From contig CAKQMD010000010.1 of assembly GCA_934254925.1 (NCBI GenBank), forward strand, positions 1-50,923: 50,923 bases of DNA, read 5' to 3'. This document shows, piece after piece, positions 1 through 6,546 of this stretch. A program made the translations under genes and the position numbers. Source of the stretch: an uncultured Alphaproteobacteria bacterium (GTDB lineage: Bacteria; Pseudomonadota; Alphaproteobacteria; RF32; CAG-239). Position 1 is the first letter of the stretch. Every line of letters starts with the position of its first letter. The notes under the pieces are model-generated. The model saw only the letters and a program-made list of their open reading frames with translations. It was not told the DNA's origin and made no database searches.

Positions 1-137
1 CCGCAATTTTTTTTAGCTCTTAAAAGTTGTTTATTTTAAATTTTGTCTACTTATCATGATAAAAGAATTGTCCAAAAAAATTAGCATCTTATTAAAGATT
101 AACGGTTAAACTGAATTTCTCTTGAAAGGACGGAAAA

Positions 138-812
138 ATGACCAGTTTGATTTTTTGGGGAGCGTTCGGCGGTTTTATCATACCGTTTTTGGCGCGCCGT
201 TTTGCAAAGTTCATGCCGGCGACAATGGCCATGGCCTGGATTAGGATTCCGCTGAAACCGACAAGATTTAAACGCAAAAAAGCGGCTTATTCTCGCAAAA
301 GGCGGCAATATTTGCTGCGTTCATTGCTGTATGCTTTGATCGGTGCCTTTTTGTTTGCTGCCGCAGAGCAATGTTTTTATTCGGAAGGACTGAGTCTGAT
401 TCTGTGGTTCCTATGGATTTTGATGCTGGCGGCGGAAGTCGATTTTCGAACTTACCTGCTGCCCGACATGCTGACTTGGCCCCTTTTGGTTTTGGGATTT
501 TTATATGCCGCCGTTTATGGCGGGTGGATTTCGGCCCCCGAAAGCGCCATCGGAGCCGGAATCGGCTATTTTTTGCCGGTCATTGCCAGTCTGCCGGTCA
601 TTTTACTGAAAAAACAAGAAGTCTTCGGCGGCGGAGACGTCAAGCTGCTGTCTGCCCTCGGTGCCTGGTTTGGCGTGGATAAATTGTTGTATTTAATCAT
701 TTTATCCACCGTTTTGTTTTTCATTTACGCCTTAATACGTAGAAAAAAAGACGGCGCTTTCGGTCCGGCGATCGCCTTGTCGGCAATAATTATTGCTTTC
801 GGCTGTTTTTGA
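138..812 (+). CDS. Type IV prepilin peptidase-like protein (A24 family), lacking the zinc-binding part
   Basis: 224 residues, about six membrane segments. The aspartyl protease motifs of the A24 family are visible: D102 in AEVDFRTYLLPD and D167 in the GGGDVKLL motif, followed by a GAFGPAIAL segment as in PilD/GspO. The family cuts leader peptides of type IV pilins and pseudopilins in the inner membrane. The N-terminal region normally carrying two CxxC pairs and the N-methylase part has no such cysteines, and the usual GSFLNVVIYR-like start is reduced to GAFGGFIIPFLARRF. It may therefore cleave without methylating, or process Flp/Tad-type prepilins. The ATG at 138 follows a clear GAAAGGACGG ribosome-binding site. 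No pilin genes lie in the window. Sure of family, unsure of substrate. Confidence 0.85.
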   Translation: MTSLIFWGAFGGFIIPFLARRFAKFMPATMAMAWIRIPLKPTRFKRKKAAYSRKRRQYLLRSLLYALIGAFLFAAAEQCFYSEGLSLILWFLWILMLAAEVDFRTYLLPDMLTWPLLVLGFLYAAVYGGWISAPESAIGAGIGYFLPVIASLPVILLKKQEVFGGGDVKLLSALGAWFGVDKLLYLIILSTVLFFIYALIRRKKDGAFGPAIALSAIIIAFGCF

Positions 813-849
813 GGTATGATGAAAAAAAACGGCAATTAAGGAAAAAGAG

Positions 850-1587
850 ATGAAAAAAACTATAGAGGATGCTAAAAAGTTTTTTAAGCGGCGGGTGCTG
901 CAAAAGGAAGACAAGCGCAAAGTAACCAAACTGGTGGAAGGCAAAAAGTTCGATTATTTTATTATGTCGATTATTTTGGCCGACGCCGCAGTTTTGGGCA
1001 TGATGACTTCCGACTTCTTCAATCTGTATTTTAACCAGGGACTGTTTTTGCTGGATCGCCTGTTTATGGGGATATTTATCGTTGAAATGTTTATGCGTAT
1101 ATACGGCGGCGGCAAAAAGTTTTTCAAATCGGGATGGAACGTTTTTGACCTCCTGATCGTGGCAATTTCCTCTTTTCCTTTTATGGGCGCCTTCATCATT
1201 TTGCGAACATTTCGCCTGTTCCGGCTGCTCAAATACGTCAATCGTCTGGAACCGATGCATAAGGTGGTGGAAAGCTTTTTAACCCTGCTGCCGGTATTTG
1301 GCGGTTTTGTAGGGATTTTTGCCGTCTTCTTTTATGTTTTCGCCATTATCGGCGTCAGTTTGTTCGGCGAAGTGTTTGTCGACTTTGAGAATCTGGGATC
1401 GGCGATGTTCATTTTGCTGCAGTCTTTTACTTTAGACGGATGGGCTTCGGAAATTGCGCGGCCGATAATGGAAGTTTTCCCTGATGCCTGGATCTACTTC
1501 GTCTGTCTGGTTGCGGTATCGTTCCTGCTGGTCAGCAGTTTTTTGGTAACGGCAATCAGTCAAATGATTGTACTGCTCAAAAAATAA
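850..1587 (+). CDS. Voltage-gated cation channel of the bacterial NaChBac/BacNav type
   Basis: 245 residues, six transmembrane segments in one subunit; family members act as tetramers in the inner membrane. S4 is recognisable at about residues 115-132, with gating charges R119, R122, R125 and K128. The pore region reads FTLDGWASEIARPIMEV, aligned with the FTLESWS...RPLMEV stretch of bacterial sodium channels. The filter is TLDGWAS (194-200), so the usual Glu is Asp196 and the next residue is Gly197. The protein stops about at the end of S6 (VTAISQMIVLLKK) and lacks the C-terminal neck and coiled coil usual in the family. The ATG has AAGGAAAAAGAG upstream, 37 bp after the prepilin peptidase gene. 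Selectivity cannot be read from sequence alone. Confidence 0.9.
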   Translation: MKKTIEDAKKFFKRRVLQKEDKRKVTKLVEGKKFDYFIMSIILADAAVLGMMTSDFFNLYFNQGLFLLDRLFMGIFIVEMFMRIYGGGKKFFKSGWNVFDLLIVAISSFPFMGAFIILRTFRLFRLLKYVNRLEPMHKVVESFLTLLPVFGGFVGIFAVFFYVFAIIGVSLFGEVFVDFENLGSAMFILLQSFTLDGWASEIARPIMEVFPDAWIYFVCLVAVSFLLVSSFLVTAISQMIVLLKK

Positions 1588-1594
1588 AATACAT

Positions 1595-1637
1595 AAAAAA
1601 GCCCGGGCGAGAAATTTGTTCTGCCGCGGGCTTTTTT
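1595..1637. terminator. Bidirectional intrinsic terminator
   Basis: A GC-rich hairpin (GCCCG at 1601-1605 pairing with CGGGC at 1627-1631) is flanked by an A run and a T run. It lies between the convergent channel gene and the minus-strand hypothetical gene and can serve both. Confidence 0.85.
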
Positions 1638-2201
1638 CTAGTTTATGACGCTTTCTTCTTTATACCTTCCGGCAACGTTTAGAGTCAGTCCGCTGTGTTT
1701 GAAGCGGTTGACAATTTTTTGCAGTTCTTCTTTTTGATTAATAACTTCATAATACAAAAAGAAAATCGTCAGCAAATGTCGGTAATGAACACTCATCTCC
1801 TGACGCAAAGGCTTGTCGAGAAGGTCTGCAAAAAGCAGGGCTTCTTTGTCCTTTAGACGAAAGGGATCGCGCGGGTTGATGGTTGAATCGAGATCATATT
1901 CGCTCAGGGCCTGCAGATAGTTCCAAGCTTTGTCCATGGAAACGTCTTCCTTCTTGTAGTTTTCCAGCAACCGTTTGACAATGTGCCGAAAGTCTTCATG
2001 AAGAGGATGCCGTTCATTTTGTTCAAAGAAAGCATACTGCACGTCGGGACGATTGAAGATCCGATTGATTTCCTCGACAATTTTCCGGTATTTCGCATGG
2101 TCGTTGCGCGTTTTCAAAACCAGGCAGTAATCTTCAAGGATTCTCTCGGGAACAATAATGATCCCCAGCAGTTTAAAAAGTTCTTTTTGAGTCTTGTCCA
2201 T
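1638..2201 (-). CDS. Hypothetical protein, soluble, helix-rich
   Basis: 187 residues with no signal peptide or membrane segment. The composition is charged and apparently all-helical (for example LLENYKKEDVSMDKAWNYLQAL), with many aromatic residues. I do not recognise the family. It is a single-gene unit: a promoter-like sequence lies at 2248-2275 on the same strand and a shared terminator follows. The ATG at 2201 has no convincing Shine-Dalgarno sequence. Codon use resembles its neighbours, so it is likely a real gene, but function is unknown. Confidence 0.75.
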   Translation of the reverse strand: MDKTQKELFKLLGIIIVPERILEDYCLVLKTRNDHAKYRKIVEEINRIFNRPDVQYAFFEQNERHPLHEDFRHIVKRLLENYKKEDVSMDKAWNYLQALSEYDLDSTINPRDPFRLKDKEALLFADLLDKPLRQEMSVHYRHLLTIFFLYYEVINQKEELQKIVNRFKHSGLTLNVAGRYKEESVIN

Positions 2202-2247
2202 AATTATCGTTATTAAAAATCGTCATAAAAATTATTTGCGAATTCCT

Positions 2248-2275
2248 AATCTAAACGATCGAAAAATTTTGTCAA
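2248..2275 (-). promoter_or_regulatory. Sigma-70-like promoter for the 187-residue gene
   Basis: On the minus strand, -35 TTGACA (2270-2275) and -10 TAGATT (2248-2253) are separated by 16 bp, about 47 bp before the ATG at 2201. Confidence 0.5.
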
Positions 2276-2317
2276 AAACTTTTTTGTTAATTTTATGCTT
2301 TTTTGAGCCGGCTTTGC

Positions 2318-2354
2318 TTGACTTTGTGAAAATAAGTAACTAACTAGTCACTAG
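2318..2354 (+). promoter_or_regulatory. groESL promoter with small palindrome
   Basis: -35 TTGACT (2318-2323), 17-bp spacer, -10-like TAACTA (2341-2346). A perfect CTAGT-C-ACTAG palindrome (2344-2354) overlaps the -10 and start region and could be an operator. No CIRCE element (TTAGCACTC-N9-GAGTGCTAA), the HrcA operator common upstream of groESL, is present, so control is probably by a heat-shock sigma factor or another repressor. Confidence 0.45.
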
Positions 2355-2391
2355 AAATAAAACACAATAACTATTGTATGGAGTGAAAGGT

Positions 2392-2682
2392 ATGAAAATC
2401 AGACCGTTGCAAGACCGCGTTTTGGTCAGAAGACTTGAAGAAAACACCAAAACTGCCGGCGGAATCATCATCCCCGATACGGCTAAGGAAAAACCCAGCG
2501 AGGGAATCGTCGAGGCCGTGGGACCGGGAATGGTCAGCCCGGAAGGCAAAGTGATTCCGATGAGCGTTAAAGTCGGAGACAAGGTGTTGTTCGGCAAATG
2601 GTCGGGCAGTGAAGTTAAAGTAAACGGTGAAGAGCGGCTTTTGGTTAAAGAGCCGGAAATTTTGGCTGTAATTGAGGAGTAA
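2392..2682 (+). CDS. groES: Co-chaperonin GroES
   Basis: 96 residues, full length for the family, beginning MKIRPLQDRVLVRR. The GroEL-binding mobile loop is at TKTAGGIIIPDTAKEKP, and the roof and C-terminal strands are intact. It forms the heptameric lid of the GroEL folding chamber in the cytosol. The ATG at 2392 was chosen over an upstream in-frame TTG because it gives the canonical N-terminus. It is directly followed by groEL, four bases after its stop, so the two form the standard operon. Confidence 0.97.
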   Translation: MKIRPLQDRVLVRRLEENTKTAGGIIIPDTAKEKPSEGIVEAVGPGMVSPEGKVIPMSVKVGDKVLFGKWSGSEVKVNGEERLLVKEPEILAVIEE

Positions 2683-2686
2683 AAAT

Positions 2687-4333
2687 ATGGCTGCTAAAGA
2701 TATTAAATTTGGAACAGACGCCCGCAGCAAGATGCTGAACGGAGTGGAAATCCTGGCAAAAACGGTTAAAGTCACCTTAGGTCCGAAAGGCCGCAACGTG
2801 ATTTTGGACAAGTCTTACGGAGCTCCGAAAATTACCAAAGACGGCGTTTCCGTGGCTAAAGAAGTCGAACTTTCCGACAAGTTTGAGAACATGGGGGCTC
2901 AACTGGTCAAAGAAGTCGCTCAAAAAACCGCCGACAAAGCCGGCGACGGAACGACGACGGCTACCGTTTTGGCCGAAGCTATCATCAAAGAAGGCGTGAA
3001 AGCCGTTGCTGCTGGAATGAATCCTATGGATTTGAAACGCGGTATCGATATGGCGGTCAATGCGGTTGTTGAAGACGTTAAATCCCGCTCCAAAGAAATC
3101 AAAACTTCGGAAGAGATTGCCCAGGTGGGAACAATTTCCGCTAATGGCGATCGGACAATCGGCGAATACTTAGCCCGCGCCATGGAAAAAGTCGGCAATG
3201 AAGGCGTGATTACGGTCGAAGACGCCAAAGGCCTGGAAACCGAGCTGGACGTTGTGGAAGGCATGCAGTTTGATCGCGGTTACTTGTCACCTTATTTTGT
3301 GACCAATCCCGAAAAAATGAACTGCGAATATGAGAATCCCTACATTTTGCTTTATGATCAAAAAATTACCAATCTGCAACCGCTGATTCCGGTTTTGGAA
3401 GCGATTGTGCAATCGGGCCGCGCTTTGTTGATCATTGCAGAGGATATTGAAGGCGAAGCTTTGGCGACTCTGGTCGTCAATCGTATTCGCGGAGGTTTGA
3501 AAGTTTGTGCCGTTAAGGCGCCGGGTTTTGGCGATCGTCGCAAAGCCATGTTGCAGGATATTGCCATTTTGACCGGCGGTCAGGTGATTTCCGAAGAATT
3601 GGGCATGAAGATTGAAAACGTTACCCTTGATATGTTGGGAACGGCCAAGAAGGTGGAAGTCAACAAGGACGACACCACGATTATTGACGGTGACGGCGAA
3701 AAAGACCTGATTGAAGCCCGTGCTAACCAGATTCGTCATGAAATCGAAGAAACAACCTCCGATTATGACCGTGAAAAACTGCAGGAACGCCTGGCGAAAA
3801 TTTCCGGCGGCGTAGCAGTTCTGCGCGTCGGCGGCGCTTCGGAAGTTGAAGTGAAGGAAAAGAAAGACCGTATCGACGACGCTTTGAACGCAACCCGCGC
3901 CGCGGTAAAAGAAGGCGTTGTTGCCGGCGGCGGCGTCGCTTTGCTTTATGCCGGAAAGGTGCTGGACAAACTGACACCGGAAAATCCGGATCAAAAAGTC
4001 GGTATTGAAATCATCCGCAAAGCCACCCAGGCGCCGCTGCGCCAGATTGCCGAAAACGCGGCGGTCGACGGAGCGGTCGTGGCCGGAAAACTGCTGGAGC
4101 AGAATGACACCAATTACGGTTACAATGCTCAAAGCGGCGAATATACCGATATGGTCAAAGCCGGAATTATCGATCCGACCAAAGTGGTGCGAACAGCCCT
4201 TCAGGATGCCGCCTCGGTCGCCAGCCTGCTGATTACGACCGAAGCCATGGTTACTGAAGCGCCGCAAAAAGAATGCTCTTGCGGCGGCAGTGCACCGGCC
4301 ATGCCGGGAGGAATGCCTGGAATGGGCTTCTAA
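2687..4333 (+). CDS. groEL: Chaperonin GroEL
   Basis: 548 residues, normal length. It starts MAAKDIKFG and has the ATP-binding GDGTTTATVLA segment, the apical domain and the GGVAVLRVGG region. The ATG at 2687 follows GAGGAG at the end of groES; an alternative earlier start would add five residues not seen in the family. The C-terminal tail has the usual Gly-Met repeats (MPGGMPGMGF) but is preceded by a Cys-containing ECSCGGS stretch, which is less common. It folds client proteins in the cytosol with GroES. A strong terminator follows. Confidence 0.98.
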   Translation: MAAKDIKFGTDARSKMLNGVEILAKTVKVTLGPKGRNVILDKSYGAPKITKDGVSVAKEVELSDKFENMGAQLVKEVAQKTADKAGDGTTTATVLAEAIIKEGVKAVAAGMNPMDLKRGIDMAVNAVVEDVKSRSKEIKTSEEIAQVGTISANGDRTIGEYLARAMEKVGNEGVITVEDAKGLETELDVVEGMQFDRGYLSPYFVTNPEKMNCEYENPYILLYDQKITNLQPLIPVLEAIVQSGRALLIIAEDIEGEALATLVVNRIRGGLKVCAVKAPGFGDRRKAMLQDIAILTGGQVISEELGMKIENVTLDMLGTAKKVEVNKDDTTIIDGDGEKDLIEARANQIRHEIEETTSDYDREKLQERLAKISGGVAVLRVGGASEVEVKEKKDRIDDALNATRAAVKEGVVAGGGVALLYAGKVLDKLTPENPDQKVGIEIIRKATQAPLRQIAENAAVDGAVVAGKLLEQNDTNYGYNAQSGEYTDMVKAGIIDPTKVVRTALQDAASVASLLITTEAMVTEAPQKECSCGGSAPAMPGGMPGMGF

Positions 4334-4345
4334 GCCAAACAGCTT

Positions 4346-4373
4346 AAAGAGGGGAATTTTCCCCTCTTTTTTT
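4346..4373 (+). terminator. Intrinsic terminator of groESL
   Basis: AGAGGGG pairs with CCCCTCT across a short A/T loop, followed by a T run, 12 bp after the groEL stop. Confidence 0.9.
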
Positions 4374-4426
4374 ATTTATGTTTTCTTTAGCTTTTTGCAT
4401 TATATTAGGCCTAAAGGAGAAAGTAT

Positions 4427-4927
4427 ATGGATGACTTGATAAACTTGGAAAAACTGGCCGAACTTCGAGATAAGGGCGTTATCAGCGCAGCAGATTTTGA
4501 AGAGCAGAAGAAGCTCTTTTTTTCCAAAGCAATGAGGGAAAGCGAAGGAGGACAACCACGAAAAAACGGTATTGTCTATATTTTTCTGGCCTGGTTTTTG
4601 GGCACGATAGGCATTCATAATTTTTATGCCGGCTATTGGGGACGTGGGCTGATTCAGCTGCTGTTGACACTTTTTTCCTGGATGTTTTTCTTCCTTCCGA
4701 TTATCGTGACCAGTCTGTGGGCACTCGGAGAATTGCTGTTTGAAAACAAAAGCGCCGGTAGAATTCCTTTTGCCGGAAATCCCAGAATTATTTTGGGCTT
4801 GAGAATCTTGGCCGTCGTTATTTTGTTTGCGACCTTCTACTTCAGCAATACCATTTTTGACGCCCCTGTCCCGATTGGAAGCGCTGAGCTAAATCTGCAG
4901 GAATTTAACGCAATCCTGAAAAACTGA
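4427..4927 (+). CDS. TM2-domain membrane protein with N-terminal SHOCT-like helix
   Basis: 166 residues. Residues 5-32 (LEKLAELRDKGVISAADFEE) resemble the SHOCT motif, a short helical hairpin often attached to membrane proteins. Residues about 48-105 form a TM2 domain: two membrane segments around a GTIGIHNFYAGYWGRGL motif. A third membrane segment lies near 122-142. Function of TM2/SHOCT proteins is generally unknown; the inner membrane is the likely location. The ATG follows AAAGGAGAAAGT. It stands alone between the groESL terminator and the tRNA gene. Confidence 0.85.
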   Translation: MDDLINLEKLAELRDKGVISAADFEEQKKLFFSKAMRESEGGQPRKNGIVYIFLAWFLGTIGIHNFYAGYWGRGLIQLLLTLFSWMFFFLPIIVTSLWALGELLFENKSAGRIPFAGNPRIILGLRILAVVILFATFYFSNTIFDAPVPIGSAELNLQEFNAILKN

Positions 4928-4957
4928 GAGAAATTTGAAAAAAATTATAAAAAATGC

Positions 4958-4985
4958 TTGCATTTATTTTTGAATATGGTAATAA
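4958..4985 (+). promoter_or_regulatory. Probable tRNA-Gly promoter
   Basis: -35 TTGCAT (4958-4963), 16-bp spacer, -10 TAATAA (4980-4985), ending 18 bp before the mature tRNA 5' end. Confidence 0.4.
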
Positions 4986-5003
4986 ATATCTCGTTCCGAT
5001 AAT

Positions 5004-5078
5004 GCGGGCGTAGCTCAGGGGTAGAGCGCAACCTTGCCAAGGTTGATGTCGAGGGTTCGAATCCCTTCACCCGCTCCA
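5004..5078 (+). tRNA. tRNA-Gly(GCC)
   Basis: A cloverleaf can be drawn by eye: acceptor GCGGGCG/CACCCGC, D arm GCTC...GAGC, anticodon stem CAACC/GGTTG with loop TTGCCAA (anticodon GCC), T arm with GGTTCGAAT, discriminator T and an encoded CCA. It decodes GGC and GGU. One acceptor pair, position 6-67, is C-A instead of the T-A or G-T pairing expected from close relatives. Confidence 0.95.
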
Positions 5079-5081
5079 TTT

Positions 5082-5112
5082 AAAAGCCTTGTTTTTGACA
5101 AGGCTTTTTTTA
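5082..5112 (+). terminator. Intrinsic terminator of tRNA-Gly
   Basis: AAAAGCCTTGT pairs with ACAAGGCTTTT, followed by a T run, four bases after the tRNA CCA end. Confidence 0.88.
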
Positions 5113-5120
5113 TTACACAA

Positions 5121-5147
5121 AAAGAAAAACCCGCGTTTGACGCGGGA
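5121..5147 (-). terminator. Intrinsic terminator of the first XRE gene
   Basis: On the minus strand CCCGCG-TCAAA-CGCGGG is followed by TTTTTCTTTTT. It lies 29 bp beyond the stop of the XRE gene at 5176-5634. Confidence 0.85.
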
Positions 5148-5175
5148 TTCTCCTGTAAGCTGCCACATTTTCTGG

Positions 5176-5634
5176 CTACCACATTTCTTTCAAAAAGCCG
5201 AGGATTTCATTGGCCGCCTTGCGATCGGGAATCCGATAATAGGCTTCGACGAGTTCTCTGGTTTCCTTATACCGCATCGGATCATTTTTAATGTCATCAT
5301 CCAATTCGGTATGGACGAACAAGTTTCTCGGACTGTTCTCCGAGATCTTATCATCAATTCCTTCAAAAAAATAATTGACCGAAACCCCTAGAACCTCGCT
5401 GACATCCCACAAACGACTTGCAGAAATTCGGTTAAAACCTTTTTCATATTTTTGAATCTGCTGAAAAGAAATCCCCAGCATTTTAGACATCTGTTCTTGT
5501 GACAGATTCAGCTCCATTCTGCGCTGATAAATTCTTTTACCGACATAAACGTCAACAGGATTGGGCATACCGTTAATTCTGCCGCGGGAATTTACTCTTT
5601 GATTTTCACGCTCAACCTTCTGAGACTTTTCCAT
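5176..5634 (-). CDS. XRE-family transcriptional regulator (PraR-like), copy 1
   Basis: 152 residues. Residues about 24-90 form an XRE/Cro helix-turn-helix: NPVDVYVGKRIYQRR, LSQEQMSKMLGISFQQIQKYEKG and RISASRLWDVSEVL. This arrangement is typical of a widespread alphaproteobacterial family that includes PraR-like regulators of surface attachment. The C-terminus (RELVEAYYRIPDRKAANEIL) is a conserved helical tail, probably for dimerisation. A paralogue lies directly upstream on the same strand at 5933-6370. A 7-bp inverted repeat in its own promoter suggests autoregulation. Targets cannot be inferred. Confidence 0.9.
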   Translation of the reverse strand: MEKSQKVERENQRVNSRGRINGMPNPVDVYVGKRIYQRRMELNLSQEQMSKMLGISFQQIQKYEKGFNRISASRLWDVSEVLGVSVNYFFEGIDDKISENSPRNLFVHTELDDDIKNDPMRYKETRELVEAYYRIPDRKAANEILGFLKEMW

Positions 5635-5689
5635 TCTGAACTCCTTATTTGTTCATAAGTTTTCATGAATCGGCGAAGCACAACCGTAA

Positions 5690-5722
5690 CCAATAGCATT
5701 TGAAAATCAAAATTGTCAAATG
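5690..5722 (-). promoter_or_regulatory. Promoter with inverted-repeat operator candidate for XRE copy 1
   Basis: Minus strand: -35 TTGACA (5714-5719), 18-bp spacer, -10 TATTGG (5690-5695). A perfect inverted repeat CATTTGA-N12-TCAAATG (5697-5703 and 5716-5722) covers the -35 and spacer, where a repressor such as the XRE protein itself could bind. Confidence 0.45.
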
Positions 5723-5932
5723 CCGCTTCATCAAGATTATAAAAATAAAGTCCCAACAGTTATTTCTGCGATGCTGCTGTACGTAATATTTGATCATGCC
5801 GATAACGACACAACCTAACTTAGAACAATTTAATTCAATTTTTATAAAATTGCAACTATTACAAATTGGAAATACAGAATTTTAAACAACTCTTTGAAAA
5901 AAGAAAAAACTCAGCTCAAATCCTGTCAACAA

Positions 5933-6370
5933 TCACATGCTTTTCAACAGTTTCAAAATCTCGGCGGCAACCTTCCGATCTCGAATCTCATAATAAGCTC
6001 TCACCAAATCTTTCGTCTCGCTTTTTTCCATCGGGTCTTCTTTCCGAATCAACGAAGAAAGGTCAGGCTCGGAAGGAAGTTCTTCATTCAATCCCTCATA
6101 AAAATAACCGACGTCCACATCCAAAACCCGGCTGATATCCCACAAACGACTGCCGCTGATCCGGTTGCGCCCTTTTTCGTATTTTTGAACCTGCTGAAAA
6201 GAAATCCCCAACAACGACGCAAGCCGTTCCTGTGAAATTCCCAGCAATACACGCCGTTGCAAAATCCGATGACCGATATAAACGTCTATCGGATTAGGAC
6301 TTCCATCCGGCATTCTTCCGCGAGGATTATGTCGAAACTTTCTTTTGCTGACAGATTGCGCTTCGCCCAT
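5933..6370 (-). CDS. XRE-family transcriptional regulator (PraR-like), copy 2
   Basis: 145 residues, clear paralogue of the neighbouring 5176-5634 gene. Shared features are NPIDVYIGHRILQRR, an XRE helix-turn-helix (ISQERLASLLGISFQQVQKYEKG), RISGSRLWDISRVLDV and a C-terminal tail ending RDRKVAAEILKLLKSM. The insert between helix-turn-helix and tail differs (EELPSEPDLSSLIRKED), which could give separate partners or ligands. The basic N-terminus (KRKFRHNPRGR) may contact DNA. About 300 bp of AT-rich sequence separates the two genes, with a separate promoter-like region for the downstream copy, so they are likely independently controlled. Confidence 0.9.
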   Translation of the reverse strand: MGEAQSVSKRKFRHNPRGRMPDGSPNPIDVYIGHRILQRRVLLGISQERLASLLGISFQQVQKYEKGRNRISGSRLWDISRVLDVDVGYFYEGLNEELPSEPDLSSLIRKEDPMEKSETKDLVRAYYEIRDRKVAAEILKLLKSM

Positions 6371-6493
6371 GTTCTTTCCTTTTCTTCAAGTTAAGAAATA
6401 ATACTTTTTTACTATATTATAAATATTTCTTTTATTCAATAATTAGTTGCAAGTTTTTTAATTTAACGCAAAATAGTAACATTGCTATTTAAA

Positions 6494-6532
6494 CAAAAAA
6501 AGGCAGCACCACTAGGATAACTGCCATTTTTT
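6494..6532 (-). terminator. Intrinsic terminator of the hydrogenase operon
   Basis: Minus strand: TGGCAG and CTGCC(T) pair around a 14-base loop and are followed by a run of T. It begins 14 bp past the hydA stop. Confidence 0.8.
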
Positions 6533-6546
6533 CTCAAAAAAGACGC

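Noticed and set aside
2202..2391. CIRCE (HrcA) operator upstream of groES
   Set aside because: No TTAGCACTC-N9-GAGTGCTAA-like repeat found; only a short CTAGT palindrome.
3287..4267. Long minus-strand open frame opposite groEL
   Set aside because: Antisense shadow of a strongly conserved gene; translation shows no recognisable protein.
5004..5078. tRNA-Gly as an integration site for a mobile element
   Set aside because: No integrase next to it and no repeated 3' tRNA segment noticed downstream; the neighbouring genes look chromosomal.
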